Positions 8,631 through 18,471 of a stretch of DNA of 64,000 bases are shown here, one piece after another. Source of the DNA: Sphingobium boeckii (GTDB lineage Bacteria; Pseudomonadota; Alphaproteobacteria; Sphingomonadales; Sphingomonadaceae); contig NZ_JACIJC010000005.1 in the NCBI RefSeq assembly GCF_014199215.1, forward strand, positions 186,001-250,000. Direction: 5' to 3'. Under the pieces are notes generated by a model. The model did no database searches. It was not told where the DNA came from and saw only the letters and a list, made by a program, of their open reading frames with translations. A program made the translations under genes and the position numbers. How positions within the stretch are numbered: the stretch's first letter is position 1; every line of letters begins with the position of its first letter.

Positions 8631-9783
8631 ACGCCTTTTCGCTCAGGCCTTCCTCCAGCGCGAGCACTTCGGGCGGGAGGATTTGGGCGGAGGAGGCGGT
8701 TTGCAGCGCGGTGCGGATGCGGACCGCCTGATCCGGATCGGACGCCAGGCGCGCCATACGCAGGCCTGAACGGTCTGCTGCCAGATCGGCAAAGGAGAAG
8801 CCTGAGCCGGAGGGCAGGCTGTCCGACAGTTCCTTCCATTCGCCCATCGCTTTGGAGATGTCATTGCCCAGCATGGCGCCCATCGCGGCCGAGAGCGACC
8901 AATGTTGCGGCAGATCGCTGCGTCCCTCCAGCAGCAGCAATGGCGCGGGCTGGCGGCAGGATGCGCTTTCCTTCACCGCGCCGCCGGCCAGTTCGCCCGC
9001 GCGCTCGTCCACCACGAACATCGCGAGCGCGACGAAGGCTGCGCGATTGATCTGCTCCGGCGGTTCGGTTCCGGCATATTGGGCCACAGTAAACGCTCGC
9101 CGCAATTGGACGGTGAAATTGCTTTCTGGTTGGCGTTTTTGCGCCTGGGTGAGCGCGCAATAGATTTTCGCCACTGTCTTTCCGCTGACCGGGCCGGTCT
9201 TCAGGCCGGCAAACTGGCGCAACAGCGTATCGCCCCTAGACGGCGGGAGTTCGGCTTCGAGCACATCTTTTTTTACCGCAGTCTTGCGTACCACGCTATC
9301 GAGCGGCGGCACATCGGCACCGCGCAGCCGGAGAATCTGGCGAATAAGCTCGGCAAAGGGGCGCGAGACCGATGGCGGCAAAGGCAGGCGACCGATCTTC
9401 AGCCGCAGCGCCGGAAAGCCCCGGCTTTCACCCGCGATGTCCGCGCGGACGTTGATCCAGGCACCAAGCGGGAAGGGAATGCTCATTTCGCCGGTGAATA
9501 GGCCGTCCTTCACCGTGGCGTTGATCCGGTCCATCTTCAACGCATTGGCGGCGAGCGCCATCATGCCATCCAGCGCATCGTTATCAAAGCGCACCTGCGT
9601 GGGGCCGGTTGCGGTGGCCGCGCGGAGATCGCGCAATTGCATCGCTGCCATTTTGCCGTTGCGCACCTGTTCGGCGGTCGGCGCGCTTCGGGCGGGAACA
9701 TTGGGGCTGAAACTGACCGTGAGCAGGATCGAAACCGTCAGGATCAAAAACATTCCCAAAGCGATCCGGCGGATAATTCTCAT
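8539..9783 (-). CDS. Hypothetical membrane-anchored protein
   Basis: A 414-residue protein with one N-terminal signal-anchor (RIIRRIALGMFLILTVSILL), leaving about 390 residues probably in the periplasm. The only distinctive stretch is SGSGFSFADLAADRSGLRMA; I do not recognise a catalytic site. Start ATG 9783 places the anchor at the N-terminus; an ATG at 9819 would add 12 residues. The 3' end runs into the coding end of the gene at 7227. It is divergent from the glutathione peroxidase gene. Confidence 0.65.
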   Translation of the reverse strand: MRIIRRIALGMFLILTVSILLTVSFSPNVPARSAPTAEQVRNGKMAAMQLRDLRAATATGPTQVRFDNDALDGMMALAANALKMDRINATVKDGLFTGEMSIPFPLGAWINVRADIAGESRGFPALRLKIGRLPLPPSVSRPFAELIRQILRLRGADVPPLDSVVRKTAVKKDVLEAELPPSRGDTLLRQFAGLKTGPVSGKTVAKIYCALTQAQKRQPESNFTVQLRRAFTVAQYAGTEPPEQINRAAFVALAMFVVDERAGELAGGAVKESASCRQPAPLLLLEGRSDLPQHWSLSAAMGAMLGNDISKAMGEWKELSDSLPSGSGFSFADLAADRSGLRMARLASDPDQAVRIRTALQTASSAQILPPEVLALEEGLSEKAFTDHYQTIETRKYQAALARIDAMLDRVGIR

Positions 9784-9924
9784 GAAACGCGAATCCCGGA
9801 GACTGTTGGACGCTGGCATGGCAGGCTATTCGCATGTGCCGCGGAATCAGGGAAGCGAACTCCTGTGCATTCGGTGTGTTTATACGGTGGATCGCCAAAG
9901 GATCCGGCGTGATGGGAGGATGAG

Positions 9925-10401
9925 ATGGCGGTCACTGATTATGCGGTAAAGCTGCCAGACGGGGCGGAAAAGCACATGGCGGATTATGCAGGCAAGGTTC
10001 TGCTGATCGTCAATGTGGCCTCCAAATGCGGGTTTACACCGCAATATGAGGGGCTGGAGGCGCTGTATCGCCAATATAGGGACCGCGGTTTCGAGATCCT
10101 CGCCTTTCCGTGCAACCAGTTTGGTGCGCAGGAACCCGGTGACGCGCAAGAGATCGCCAGCTTCTGTTCGCTGACCTATGACGTGACCTTTCCGTTGTTC
10201 GACAAGGTCGAGGTCAACGGAACGGGCGCTGCGCCGCTGTTCGATTATCTCAAATCGGCTCAGCCGGGTGTGCTCGGCACCACCGGGATCAAATGGAATT
10301 TCACCAAATTCCTTGTCGATCGCGCGGGCAAGGTGGTGGAGCGCTATGCACCGACAACCAAGCCGGGGGATCTGGCGAAGGATATCGAAGCGCTGCTGTA
10401 G
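9925..10401 (+). CDS. Glutathione/thioredoxin peroxidase (Cys type)
   Basis: A 158-residue thiol peroxidase that reduces hydrogen and lipid peroxides. The peroxidatic residue is Cys35 (NVASKCGFTPQ), the second family motif is FPCNQFGAQEPG, and the tetrad Trp is in KWNFTKFLVD. A further Cys81 is in the position of the resolving cysteine of thioredoxin-dependent Cys-GPx enzymes, so despite the name it may use thioredoxin. ATG 9925 follows GGGAGGATGAG, a strong ribosome-binding site. It stands alone, 48 bp before dnaE. Confidence 0.94.
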   Translation: MAVTDYAVKLPDGAEKHMADYAGKVLLIVNVASKCGFTPQYEGLEALYRQYRDRGFEILAFPCNQFGAQEPGDAQEIASFCSLTYDVTFPLFDKVEVNGTGAAPLFDYLKSAQPGVLGTTGIKWNFTKFLVDRAGKVVERYAPTTKPGDLAKDIEALL

Positions 10402-10449
10402 GCGCCGTTAAGGGTTTCCCGAATCGCTCCGCGGGTCTTAGGGTGAGCC

Positions 10450-13400
10450 ATGCCGCACGCCTCCTTCGTTCCCCTCCGCATCTTTTCGTCCTTCACCATG
10501 CTCGATGGCGCGATCGAGCCGAAGGCGATTGCCAAGCGCGCGCGCGAACTGGGTTTTCCGGCGGCCGGGCTGACCGATCGCAACGGCCTCTACGCCGCCA
10601 TGGCATTTTCAGATGCGTGCAAGGATGCGGGGATTCAGCCGATCATCGGCACGATGCTGAGCGTGCAGCGGCCGGGGATGCCCGAGGGCGTGGAACCCGT
10701 CTATGACTGGATCGCGCTCTATGCGCAGGACGAGACCGGCTATGGCAATCTATGTGCTCTGGTGTCCGCCGCGCATCTCGATCGGCCGGTGGAGCAGCAG
10801 GCGCATGTCACCTTCGACGCTCTCCAAGGGCAGACGGATGGGCTGATTGCGCTGACCGCCGGCAATGAAGGCGGGCTTGCGCGGATGTTCGCCGAGGAAC
10901 AGATCGATCGCGCGCAAGATTATTGCGATCGGCTGCAGACACTGTTTCCCGATCGGCTCTATATCGAGATCGTCCGGCGGCTGGACGAGATCGAGGGCCG
11001 TGCCGAACCGCATCTGCTCGATCTGGCCTATGCGCGCAATCTGCCGTTGGTGGCGACCAATCCCTGCTGCTATTCCGAAGAGAGCTTCCACCCCGCGCAT
11101 GATGTGATGCTGTGCATCGCGGGATCATCCTATGTGGAAAGCGAAGACCGCAGGAAAAGCTCACCCGACGCGTGGATGAAACCCGCCAAGGACATGAAAC
11201 TGCTGTTCGACGATCTGCCCGAGGCGTTGGCGAACACGATGGTGGTGGCGCAGCGCTGCGCGGTGATGGCCCCCAAGCGCGATCCGATCCTGCCCAGCCT
11301 GGCGGGCGACCGCGACGCGGAATCGGCCAAGCTCAGGGTGGACGCGCACGCCGGACTGATCAGGCGGCTGGAGAAGATCGACGGGATGCACCCGCGGGAG
11401 GGCGCTGGCTTGCTCGCAGAACGATATGCTGAATATTTCGAGCGGCTCGATTTCGAGCTGAACGTAATCATCCAGATGGGTTTTCCCGGCTATTTCCTGA
11501 TCGTGGCGGACTTCATCAAATGGGCCAAGGATAACGACATTCCCGTGGGGCCGGGGCGTGGTTCGGGCGCGGGCTCGGTGGTGGCATGGTCACTGACGAT
11601 CACCGATCTCGATCCGATGAAGCTCGGGCTGCTGTTCGAACGCTTCCTCAATCCCGAACGCGTCTCGATGCCGGATTTCGATATCGATTTCTGTGAAACG
11701 CGGCGCGAAGAGGTGATCCGTTACGTCCAGCAGAAATACGGCCGCGATCATGTGGCGCAGATCATCACCTTCGGGCGGCTGAAGGCGCGCGCGGTGCTGA
11801 AGGATACGGGCCGCGTATTGCAGATGAGCTATGGCCAGGTTGATCGGCTGGCGAAGCTGGTGCCCAATCATCCGACCGATCCCTGGACGCTTCACCGCAC
11901 CATGGAAAAGGGCGGGGTCGCCGAATTTCGTCACGAATATGAGAATGACCGCCAGGTGAAACGGCTCGTCGATCTGGCGATGAAACTGGAAGGCCTGCCG
12001 CGGCACAGCTCTACCCATGCTGCGGGCGTGGTCATCGGGGATCGGCCGCTGGCGCAATTGGTGCCGCTCTATCGCGATCCGCGCTCGGACATGCCCGTCA
12101 CCCAGTTCGACATGAAATATGTCGAGGGTGCCGGTCTGGTAAAGTTCGATTTCCTCGGATTGAAGACGCTCTCCGTGTTGCAAAAGGCGGTGCAGTTGCT
12201 CGCCAAGCGCGGGGTGACGATCGATCTGGAGGCGCTCGAATGGGATGATGAGGGCGTTTATAAATTGCTGCAGAAGGGCGACACGGTCGGCGTGTTCCAG
12301 CTCGAATCCGAAGGGATGCGGCGCACGCTGGCGGCAGTGAGACCGTCCAATTTCGGCGACATCATCGCGCTCGTCTCGCTCTATCGCCCTGGCCCTATGG
12401 ATAATATTCCGATGTTCGGCGCGCGCAAGAACGGGCGCGAGGCGATCGAATATCCGCACCATCTGCTCTCCGGCATTCTGGAGGAGACCTATGGAATCTT
12501 CGTCTATCAGGAACAGGTGATGCAGGCCGCGCAGATTCTGGCGGGCTATTCGCTGGGCGAGGCCGATCTGCTGCGCCGCGCCATGGGCAAGAAGATCCAG
12601 GCGGAGATGGATGCGCAGCGCGCCCGTTTCGTCGAAGGCTGCGCGGCGAATGATATCGCGCCGCCCAAGGCCAATGAGTTGTTCGATTTGATCGACAAGT
12701 TTGCCGGCTATGGCTTCAACAAGAGCCACGCGGCGGCCTATGCGCTGCTCGCTTATCAGACGGCTTGGCTGAAGGCGCATCATGCGCCCGAATTCTTCGC
12801 CGCTTCTATGTGCTTCGATATGGCGCTGACCGACAAACTCGGCGTGTTCGTCGAGGATATGCGGCGCATGAACGTCCCCTATCTCCCGCCCTGCATCAAT
12901 GCGAGCGAGGCCGAATATTCGGTGGAGCAGACGGAAGAGGGGCTGGCCGTGCGCTATGCGCTCGCCGGGCTGAAGGGCGTGGGCGAGAAGGCGATGGAGA
13001 CGCTGATCGTGGAGCGCGCGGCCAATGGTCCTTATCAGTCGCTCGATGATCTCGCAAACCGCGTCGATCCCAAATTGCTCAACCGACGGCAGATGGAAAG
13101 CCTGGCCGGTGGCGGCGCCTTCGATGGCGTCGATCCCGATCGCGCGGGCGTCTTTGCGGTGGTGGAGACGATCCTCGCGGTAGCGTCCCAGGCGGCGGAA
13201 ACGCGCAACAGCGGGCAGCATGGTTTGTTTGGCGAAGGCGAGGCCAAGGCGACCTCGATCCAATTGCCCGCCAGCGCACATTGGTCTCTGGCGGATCGCA
13301 TGGCGCAGGAAAAGGAAGCGTTCGGCTTCTATTTCTCTGCCCATCCGGTGGACCGCTATCTGCATCTCGCCAATGCGCATGGCGCGCGCAGCTATGCAGC

Positions 13401-13962
13401 GTTGTGTGCACAACCCGGCTCGGCCGATGGCAGCCGCACTGGCGCGGTGATGGCCGGGCTGGTGGAGGATGCGCGCTGGCGGACGTCCGCGCGTGGCCGC
13501 CGCTATCTGATGGCGACCTGCTCGGATGCCTCGGGCCAGTTCATCGCCACCTGTTTCGAGGAGAGCGTAGCCGCCGATCTGGAGCAGGCAGCCAAGGACG
13601 GGAATTGCGCGTTGCTGACCGTGGAACTGGACCGTCGGCCCGGCGAGGAAACGCCGCGCGTGACGGTGAAGCGCAGCCAGCCATTTGATCAGCTTGCCGG
13701 CAATGTCCGGCTGACGCTGGAGGTGGCGATCGCTGATCCTTCCGCATTGGCGGGGCTGGCCGATCTGATGTCCGGCCAGCGCGGCGGGCGCGGTGAACTC
13801 ATGCTGCGTGCGGACATGGGCGACGGGCACGAGGCCTGGGTGCGGCTGGGCGCGGATTATATGCTCGACGCCGAACTGGCGGCGCGGATCGAGGCGCTGC
13901 CTGGCGTGTTGAGCGTGGCGCTGCGCAGCGCCGAACCGCCAAGGCTTCGACTGGTCTCCTGA
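10450..13962 (+). CDS. dnaE: DNA polymerase III alpha subunit
   Basis: The replicative polymerase, 1170 residues, normal DnaE1 length. An N-terminal PHP domain (residues ~5-280, FVPLRIFSSFTMLDG) precedes the palm, where PDFDIDFCETRR holds the two catalytic aspartates of the C-family polymerase. The helix-hairpin-helix, finger region (YHHLLSGILEETYGIFVYQEQ type) and a C-terminal OB-fold/tau-binding part follow. The start ATG 10450 comes directly after GGTGAGCC. It is monocistronic here. Large antisense ORFs inside it are codon-phase shadows. Confidence 0.98.
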   Translation: MPHASFVPLRIFSSFTMLDGAIEPKAIAKRARELGFPAAGLTDRNGLYAAMAFSDACKDAGIQPIIGTMLSVQRPGMPEGVEPVYDWIALYAQDETGYGNLCALVSAAHLDRPVEQQAHVTFDALQGQTDGLIALTAGNEGGLARMFAEEQIDRAQDYCDRLQTLFPDRLYIEIVRRLDEIEGRAEPHLLDLAYARNLPLVATNPCCYSEESFHPAHDVMLCIAGSSYVESEDRRKSSPDAWMKPAKDMKLLFDDLPEALANTMVVAQRCAVMAPKRDPILPSLAGDRDAESAKLRVDAHAGLIRRLEKIDGMHPREGAGLLAERYAEYFERLDFELNVIIQMGFPGYFLIVADFIKWAKDNDIPVGPGRGSGAGSVVAWSLTITDLDPMKLGLLFERFLNPERVSMPDFDIDFCETRREEVIRYVQQKYGRDHVAQIITFGRLKARAVLKDTGRVLQMSYGQVDRLAKLVPNHPTDPWTLHRTMEKGGVAEFRHEYENDRQVKRLVDLAMKLEGLPRHSSTHAAGVVIGDRPLAQLVPLYRDPRSDMPVTQFDMKYVEGAGLVKFDFLGLKTLSVLQKAVQLLAKRGVTIDLEALEWDDEGVYKLLQKGDTVGVFQLESEGMRRTLAAVRPSNFGDIIALVSLYRPGPMDNIPMFGARKNGREAIEYPHHLLSGILEETYGIFVYQEQVMQAAQILAGYSLGEADLLRRAMGKKIQAEMDAQRARFVEGCAANDIAPPKANELFDLIDKFAGYGFNKSHAAAYALLAYQTAWLKAHHAPEFFAASMCFDMALTDKLGVFVEDMRRMNVPYLPPCINASEAEYSVEQTEEGLAVRYALAGLKGVGEKAMETLIVERAANGPYQSLDDLANRVDPKLLNRRQMESLAGGGAFDGVDPDRAGVFAVVETILAVASQAAETRNSGQHGLFGEGEAKATSIQLPASAHWSLADRMAQEKEAFGFYFSAHPVDRYLHLANAHGARSYAALCAQPGSADGSRTGAVMAGLVEDARWRTSARGRRYLMATCSDASGQFIATCFEESVAADLEQAAKDGNCALLTVELDRRPGEETPRVTVKRSQPFDQLAGNVRLTLEVAIADPSALAGLADLMSGQRGGRGELMLRADMGDGHEAWVRLGADYMLDAELAARIEALPGVLSVALRSAEPPRLRLVS

Positions 13963-14022
13963 TCCTGCTGGCAAATCCGATCGGTTTCGCTAGTCTTGCG
14001 AAAACGAAAAATGGAGAGCCGG

Positions 14023-15615
14023 ATGCTGGGCGGAATGCAGGATTTCGAGCTGCGGGTGCCACGCCTGATCGATCACGCCGCGCGCGAACATGGCCCGCGC
14101 GAGATCGTGACCTATTGGGCGGATGGCAGCGAGACGCGGACCGATTGGGCGGGGATCGCGCGCGATGCGCGCAAACTGGCGCAGGCGCTGGAACGGATGG
14201 GGATGAAGCCGGGCGACCGGATCGGCACGCTGGCGATGAACCACAGCCGGCATCTCGTCGCCTGGTATGGCGCGATCGGGATGGGCGGGGTGATCCACAC
14301 GATCAATCCGCGGCTGTTCGACGAGCAATTGGTGTTCATCGCCAATCATGCCGAAGATCGCGTGCTGCTGTATGACAAGGCGTTCCAGCCAATCGTCGAT
14401 CGGTTGAAGCCGCAATGGACGCATATCGATCATTATATCTGCTTCGATGGCGCGGGCGATGAGAGCTTCGAAGCGGTGATCGCACGCGAGAGCGGTGATT
14501 ATGCCTGGGTCGAAGGGCCGGAGCGCGATCCGTGTATGCTCTGCTACACCAGCGGCACCACGGGCCATCCCAAGGGCGTGCTCTATACGCATCGCTCGAC
14601 GGTGATCCACGCCATGGCCGAGGTCGCGCCCGATGTGTTCGATCTGTCGTCGAAATCCGTATCGCTTCCGATCGTGCCGATGTTTCATGCAGCCTCATGG
14701 GGTCTGCCCTTCGCCGGCGCATTGGCGGGGTCCAAATTCGTTTATGCCGCCGTCAATGATCCCGTGGTGCTTTGTCGCTTGATGAATCAGGAGAAGGTCA
14801 CCCATTCCGCGGGTGTGCCGACCGTGTGGCTTTCCATGTTCCAGCATATGGATGCGACGGGCGAAGTGCCGCAATATCTGAAGCTGGTCAGCATCGGCGG
14901 GTCTGCGGCACCGCGCGCGATGATCGCGCGGCTGATGAAGATGGGCGTGCGTGTCGCGCATCTCTGGGGGATGACCGAAACCTCTCCCGTGGGCACGTCG
15001 GGTGCGCCCCTTCCCAATTGGGACGCACTGAGCTTCGACGAGCAACTCGATCAGATTTCCAAACAGGGCCGGGCGCCTTTTGGCGTCGAACTGCGGGTGA
15101 TCGACGAGGAAGGCCGCGCGCTGCCGCGCGACGGGGTCAGCGCCGGCCGGCTCCAGATCCGTGGCCCCTGGGTGGTGAAGCGCTATTTCCAGGCGGAAGA
15201 GGATGCGATCGACTCGGATAATTGGTTCGATACGGGCGATGTCGCGGTGCTTCATCCCTGCGGCACGATGCAGATCACGGACCGGTCCAAGGATGTCATC
15301 AAATCCGGCGGCGAATGGATCAGCTCGGTCGAATTGGAAAATGCCGCGGTCGGCTGCCCCGGCGTGGCTGAGGCGGCGGCGATCGGCATCCATCATCCCA
15401 AATGGGACGAGCGGCCGTTGCTGCTGATCGTGCGGAAAGAGGGCGCTGCCGTGAGCGCGGGTGACGTGCGGGATCATCTGGCGGACAAGGTCGCCAAATG
15501 GTGGCTGCCCGATGAGATATTGTTCGTCGGCAGTCTGCCGCATACGGCGACGGGGAAATTGCTGAAGACCGCATTGCGGGCGCAATATAAGGATTTCCGC
15601 TTCGAGACGGCTTAA
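14023..15615 (+). CDS. Long-chain acyl-CoA synthetase (AMP-binding)
   Basis: A 530-residue adenylate-forming ligase. The phosphate-binding loop is [16 protein letters not shown], the A5 motif is [11 protein letters not shown], the A7 region is [14 protein letters not shown], followed by the hinge [16 protein letters not shown] and the C-terminal lysine in [11 protein letters not shown]. The composition matches the medium/long-chain fatty acyl-CoA ligases of alphaproteobacteria. ATG 14023 is preferred because GGAGAG lies 6-8 bases upstream and it yields MLGGMQDF, a typical start; ATG 14011 is an alternative. The fatty-acid chain length preference is not visible. Confidence 0.9.
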   Translation: MLGGMQDFELRVPRLIDHAAREHGPREIVTYWADGSETRTDWAGIARDARKLAQALERMGMKPGDRIGTLAMNHSRHLVAWYGAIGMGGVIHTINPRLFDEQLVFIANHAEDRVLLYDKAFQPIVDRLKPQWTHIDHYICFDGAGDESFEAVIARESGDYAWVEGPERDPCMLCYTSGTTGHPKGVLYTHRSTVIHAMAEVAPDVFDLSSKSVSLPIVPMFHAASWGLPFAGALAGSKFVYAAVNDPVVLCRLMNQEKVTHSAGVPTVWLSMFQHMDATGEVPQYLKLVSIGGSAAPRAMIARLMKMGVRVAHLWGMTETSPVGTSGAPLPNWDALSFDEQLDQISKQGRAPFGVELRVIDEEGRALPRDGVSAGRLQIRGPWVVKRYFQAEEDAIDSDNWFDTGDVAVLHPCGTMQITDRSKDVIKSGGEWISSVELENAAVGCPGVAEAAAIGIHHPKWDERPLLLIVRKEGAAVSAGDVRDHLADKVAKWWLPDEILFVGSLPHTATGKLLKTALRAQYKDFRFETA

Positions 15616-15616
15616 T

Positions 15617-15640
15617 CCCTCTCCCGCTTACGGGAGGGGA
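15617..15640. terminator. Hairpin between convergent genes
   Basis: CCCTCTCCCG and CGGGAGGGG form a short imperfect stem in the 25-bp space between two convergent genes. No T-tract is present, so termination efficiency is uncertain. Confidence 0.4.
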
Positions 15641-16717
15641 CTACAACAGCCGCATCTGATCGCCCTCGGGCGGCACGAACAGATCCGTGCGCAGCTTCAT
15701 CCATTCGCGTTTGCGCAACCCATATTTGCGACAGGCGATCTGGAAACGGGTGCGCAGAAGATCGGCCCATGGGCCTTCGGATTTCATGCGCGAATGGAAA
15801 TTCGGATCATTGTCTCGCCCGCCGCGCATGTCGCGGATGATCGTCATCACCTTGCCCGCGCGATCGGGGAAATGCGCATCGAGCCAGGCACGGAATAGCG
15901 GGGCCACTTCGAAAGGGAGCCGCACCGGGATGTAGGAGGCGTTCAGCGCGCCCGCTTCGGCCGCCGCCTGAAGGATATGCTCCATCTCGTGATCGGTGAT
16001 CGCGGGAATGATCGGCGAGATGGAGACGGTCACCGGTATCCCCGCATCGCTCAGTGCCCTGATCGCCGCGATCCGGCGCGCTGGGCGGGGCGCGCGCGGC
16101 TCCAGCGTCATCGCGATCTTCGGATCGAGCGAGATGACCGAAATCATCACGCCGACCAGTCCGCGCGCCGCCATGGGGGCCAGCAGATCCATGTCACGGA
16201 CAATGCGGTCTGATTTGGTGGTGATCATCAGCGGATGGCCGGTCTCGCTCAAAATCTCGACGCATTGGCGCATGATCCGCCATTCGCTCTCGATCGGCTG
16301 ATAGGGATCGGTGTTGGTCCCCATTGCGATCGGGCCGACGACATAGCCGGGCTTCATCAATTCCTTGCGGAGCAGGACGGGGCCATCGGGCTTGGCGAAC
16401 AGCTTGGTCTCGAAATCCAGGCCGGGGGAGAGATCGAGATAGGCATGGGTCGGCCGGGCGAAGCAATAGATGCAGCCATGTTCGCAGCCGCGATAGGGAT
16501 TGATCGAGCGATCGAAGGCGATGTCGGGCGATTGATTGCGCGTGATGATCGTCCGCGGCTTTTCCACCGTGACAATGGTCCGCAATTTGGGCGCGTCGCC
16601 GTCCACGCTGGCGCGCGCATCCAGCCAGTCGCCATCGGCTTCCCGCGCGGGAAGATGGAAGCGGTCGCTCGTCCGATTGACGGTCGCGCCGCGCGCAGGG
16701 CGGAGCTTTGAATCCAT
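15641..16717 (-). CDS. PA0069-family radical SAM protein (SplB-like)
   Basis: A 358-residue radical SAM enzyme. The [4Fe-4S] motif is YRGCEHGCIYC (Cys-x3-Cys-x2-Cys) at about residues 76-86, and the SAM-binding strand follows (ITTKSDRIVRD). The family (COG1533, related to spore photoproduct lyase) is widespread in proteobacteria, but its reaction is not established. Start ATG 16717. It is divergent from the gene at 16793 with a 75-bp shared upstream region. Confidence 0.88.
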   Translation of the reverse strand: MDSKLRPARGATVNRTSDRFHLPAREADGDWLDARASVDGDAPKLRTIVTVEKPRTIITRNQSPDIAFDRSINPYRGCEHGCIYCFARPTHAYLDLSPGLDFETKLFAKPDGPVLLRKELMKPGYVVGPIAMGTNTDPYQPIESEWRIMRQCVEILSETGHPLMITTKSDRIVRDMDLLAPMAARGLVGVMISVISLDPKIAMTLEPRAPRPARRIAAIRALSDAGIPVTVSISPIIPAITDHEMEHILQAAAEAGALNASYIPVRLPFEVAPLFRAWLDAHFPDRAGKVMTIIRDMRGGRDNDPNFHSRMKSEGPWADLLRTRFQIACRKYGLRKREWMKLRTDLFVPPEGDQMRLL

Positions 16718-16792
16718 GATGTCTTGTGCACCCCGCGATAGAACATATCAAGAACAATTGCGATCAGATACGCGATCGCCTAGCCTGTCACG

Positions 16793-17368
16793 GTGACCCG
16801 CTTCATCAGCCTCGGCCGCCATTGCCAGGCGGCGCACCAGATCGACCGGGTGACCGGGCCGGGGCGTCCCGCGCAGTTTTTCGATTGGCTGATCACGCCG
16901 CATGAGGGGCTGATCGCCTTGTTGAAGGGTGGCTTCGGTGGTTTCCTCGCACCCCATAATCTGCGGTCGCAGGGCGAACATGAGGGGTTTCACGCTGTGA
17001 CAGATGCGGCGTTCGGGGTGGAAATGCTGCACGATTTTCCTTTCGACGCGCGGATCGACGTGCGGCTGGCGGGCGTGCAGGCGAAATATGCGCATCTGGC
17101 GCAGCGGTTTTTGACATTGCCGGGCGGCAGGGAGTGCGTGTTCATGCGTCAGGTCGAGGCCTTCGATCCAATCCAGGCCGGCGCGATCTTTGCGGTGCTC
17201 GGCCAATGGTTCAAACCCGGCTTCAGGCTGGCGATCCTGGCGGATTCAGAGATCGCTGATCAGCCGGTGATGCCCGATATCCGGGTGGTGCATGTGCCGC
17301 AACCCGCTCCCTATGTCTGGAAGGGCAGTGATCCGGCATGGGACAAGGCGTTCAAAGCGCTGGAATAA
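16793..17368 (+). CDS. DUF1796-type papain-like peptidase family protein
   Basis: A 191-residue protein starting with GTG 16793. The N-terminal pattern SLGRHCQAAHQ plus FDWLITPHEGLIALL matches the DUF1796 family, proposed from fold comparisons to be papain-like cysteine peptidases and often seen near glycan genes. The conserved Cys is residue 10. A basic ribosome-binding site is hard to see. Function in the cell is unknown, and it could equally be a non-catalytic relative. Confidence 0.65.
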   Translation: MTRFISLGRHCQAAHQIDRVTGPGRPAQFFDWLITPHEGLIALLKGGFGGFLAPHNLRSQGEHEGFHAVTDAAFGVEMLHDFPFDARIDVRLAGVQAKYAHLAQRFLTLPGGRECVFMRQVEAFDPIQAGAIFAVLGQWFKPGFRLAILADSEIADQPVMPDIRVVHVPQPAPYVWKGSDPAWDKAFKALE

Positions 17369-17427
17369 ACCGCTTGCGGGGTGCGCCGCGTCCAGCCAGA
17401 TTGTTGCGCGGAAAATGGGGGGATCAG

Positions 17428-17928
17428 ATGCGAATTTTGAAAATATTTACAGCGGCAGCATTGGGTTTCGCGACGCCGGCCTGGGCGGCTGATGATGGGC
17501 CTTGCGGACAGGGAATGGTGTGCGCCAGCGCCCCGCAGACGATCGCCGACGCCATGAAGGCGGCGGGGCTGGAGGCTGATGTCGAAAAGCAAAGCGACGG
17601 GAAAATCGCGGTGAAAAGCGAGGCCGGCGGCTATGAATATGGCGTCTATCTCAAAGACTGCAACGATGCTGAAAAAGCGTGCGCGGCGGTCCTGTTCGAA
17701 GCCGGTTTCAGCGCCGACGACGCACATACCACCGAATTGGCCAATCAGTGGAACCGGGACAAGCGCCTCGCCAAGATGTGGATCGCCGCGGACAAGGCGC
17801 TTTACGTGCAATATGATATCGCCACCGTGGGCGGCCTCAACCAGACCCAATTCAGGGATACCGTGGCCTGGTGGAATTCGATGATGGACGAGCTTGGCGA
17901 TTTCTTCGACGAGAATCTGGAGCCGTGA
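17428..17928 (+). CDS. YbjN-domain secreted protein
   Basis: A 166-residue protein with a Sec signal peptide (MRILKIFTAAALGFATPAWA, cleaved near residue 20) and a YbjN-type alpha/beta domain (TIADAMKAAGLEADVEKQ followed by NRDKRLAKMWIAADKALYVQ). Four cysteines in the mature part may form disulfides in the periplasm. ATG 17428 follows GGGGGGATCAG, a strong ribosome-binding site; the frame is open back to 17338 but that part has no protein character. YbjN domains resemble type III secretion chaperone folds; the role here is unknown. Confidence 0.8.
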   Translation: MRILKIFTAAALGFATPAWAADDGPCGQGMVCASAPQTIADAMKAAGLEADVEKQSDGKIAVKSEAGGYEYGVYLKDCNDAEKACAAVLFEAGFSADDAHTTELANQWNRDKRLAKMWIAADKALYVQYDIATVGGLNQTQFRDTVAWWNSMMDELGDFFDENLEP

Positions 17929-17934
17929 TCTGGC

Positions 17935-18471
17935 TCAACGTTCCATTAGGCGGGGCATGAGCTCGACGAAATTGCAGGGTGTGTGGCGGCTATCGAGCTG
18001 GCTGGCGAGAATGTCGTCCCACCCATCCTTCACCGCCCCAGTCGATCCGGGCAAAGCGAAGATATAGGTGCCGCGGGTCACACTGGCGCAGGCGCGAGAC
18101 TGAATGGTGGAAGTGCCGATCTTGGCGAAGCTCAACCAGCGGAACAGTTCGCCGAAGCCGGGAATATCCTTGCCACCAAGCCGGTGAAGCGCTTCGGGGG
18201 TCACATCGCGTCCGGTCACGCCAGTGCCGCCCGTGGTGATGATGCAATCCACCTCGGGATCATCGACCCAGGCATGAAGCCGCGCCACGATCTCGTCGAT
18301 ATCGTCATGCACGATTGCACGATCAGCCAGGATGTGGCCCGCCGCTTCAACGCGACCCGCCAATATGTCGCCGGAGGTGTCGTCGGCGCGGCTGCGCGTG
18401 TCGGAAATCGTGAGCGTCGCGATCCTGACGGGCAGGAAGACGCGACTTTCGTCAATCGGCATGGCTGTCAA
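17935..18471 (-). CDS. moaB: Molybdenum cofactor biosynthesis protein B
   Basis: A 178-residue MoaB/MogA-fold protein that adenylates molybdopterin or acts as a non-catalytic homologue in molybdenum cofactor synthesis. The molybdopterin-binding signature is IITTGGTGVTGRDVTPEAL, and FALPGSTGAVKDGWDDIL is the second family motif. It starts 4 bp inside the end of the lytic transglycosylase gene (stop at 18468), so the two are co-transcribed. The two genes have no obvious functional link. Confidence 0.95.
   Translation of the reverse strand: MTAMPIDESRVFLPVRIATLTISDTRSRADDTSGDILAGRVEAAGHILADRAIVHDDIDEIVARLHAWVDDPEVDCIITTGGTGVTGRDVTPEALHRLGGKDIPGFGELFRWLSFAKIGTSTIQSRACASVTRGTYIFALPGSTGAVKDGWDDILASQLDSRHTPCNFVELMPRLMER

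Noticed and set aside
11590-13974. A 794-codon minus-strand ORF opposite dnaE
   Set aside because: It mirrors the dnaE frame; the translation is His/Arg/Gln rich with no domain, an effect of high GC at third codon positions.
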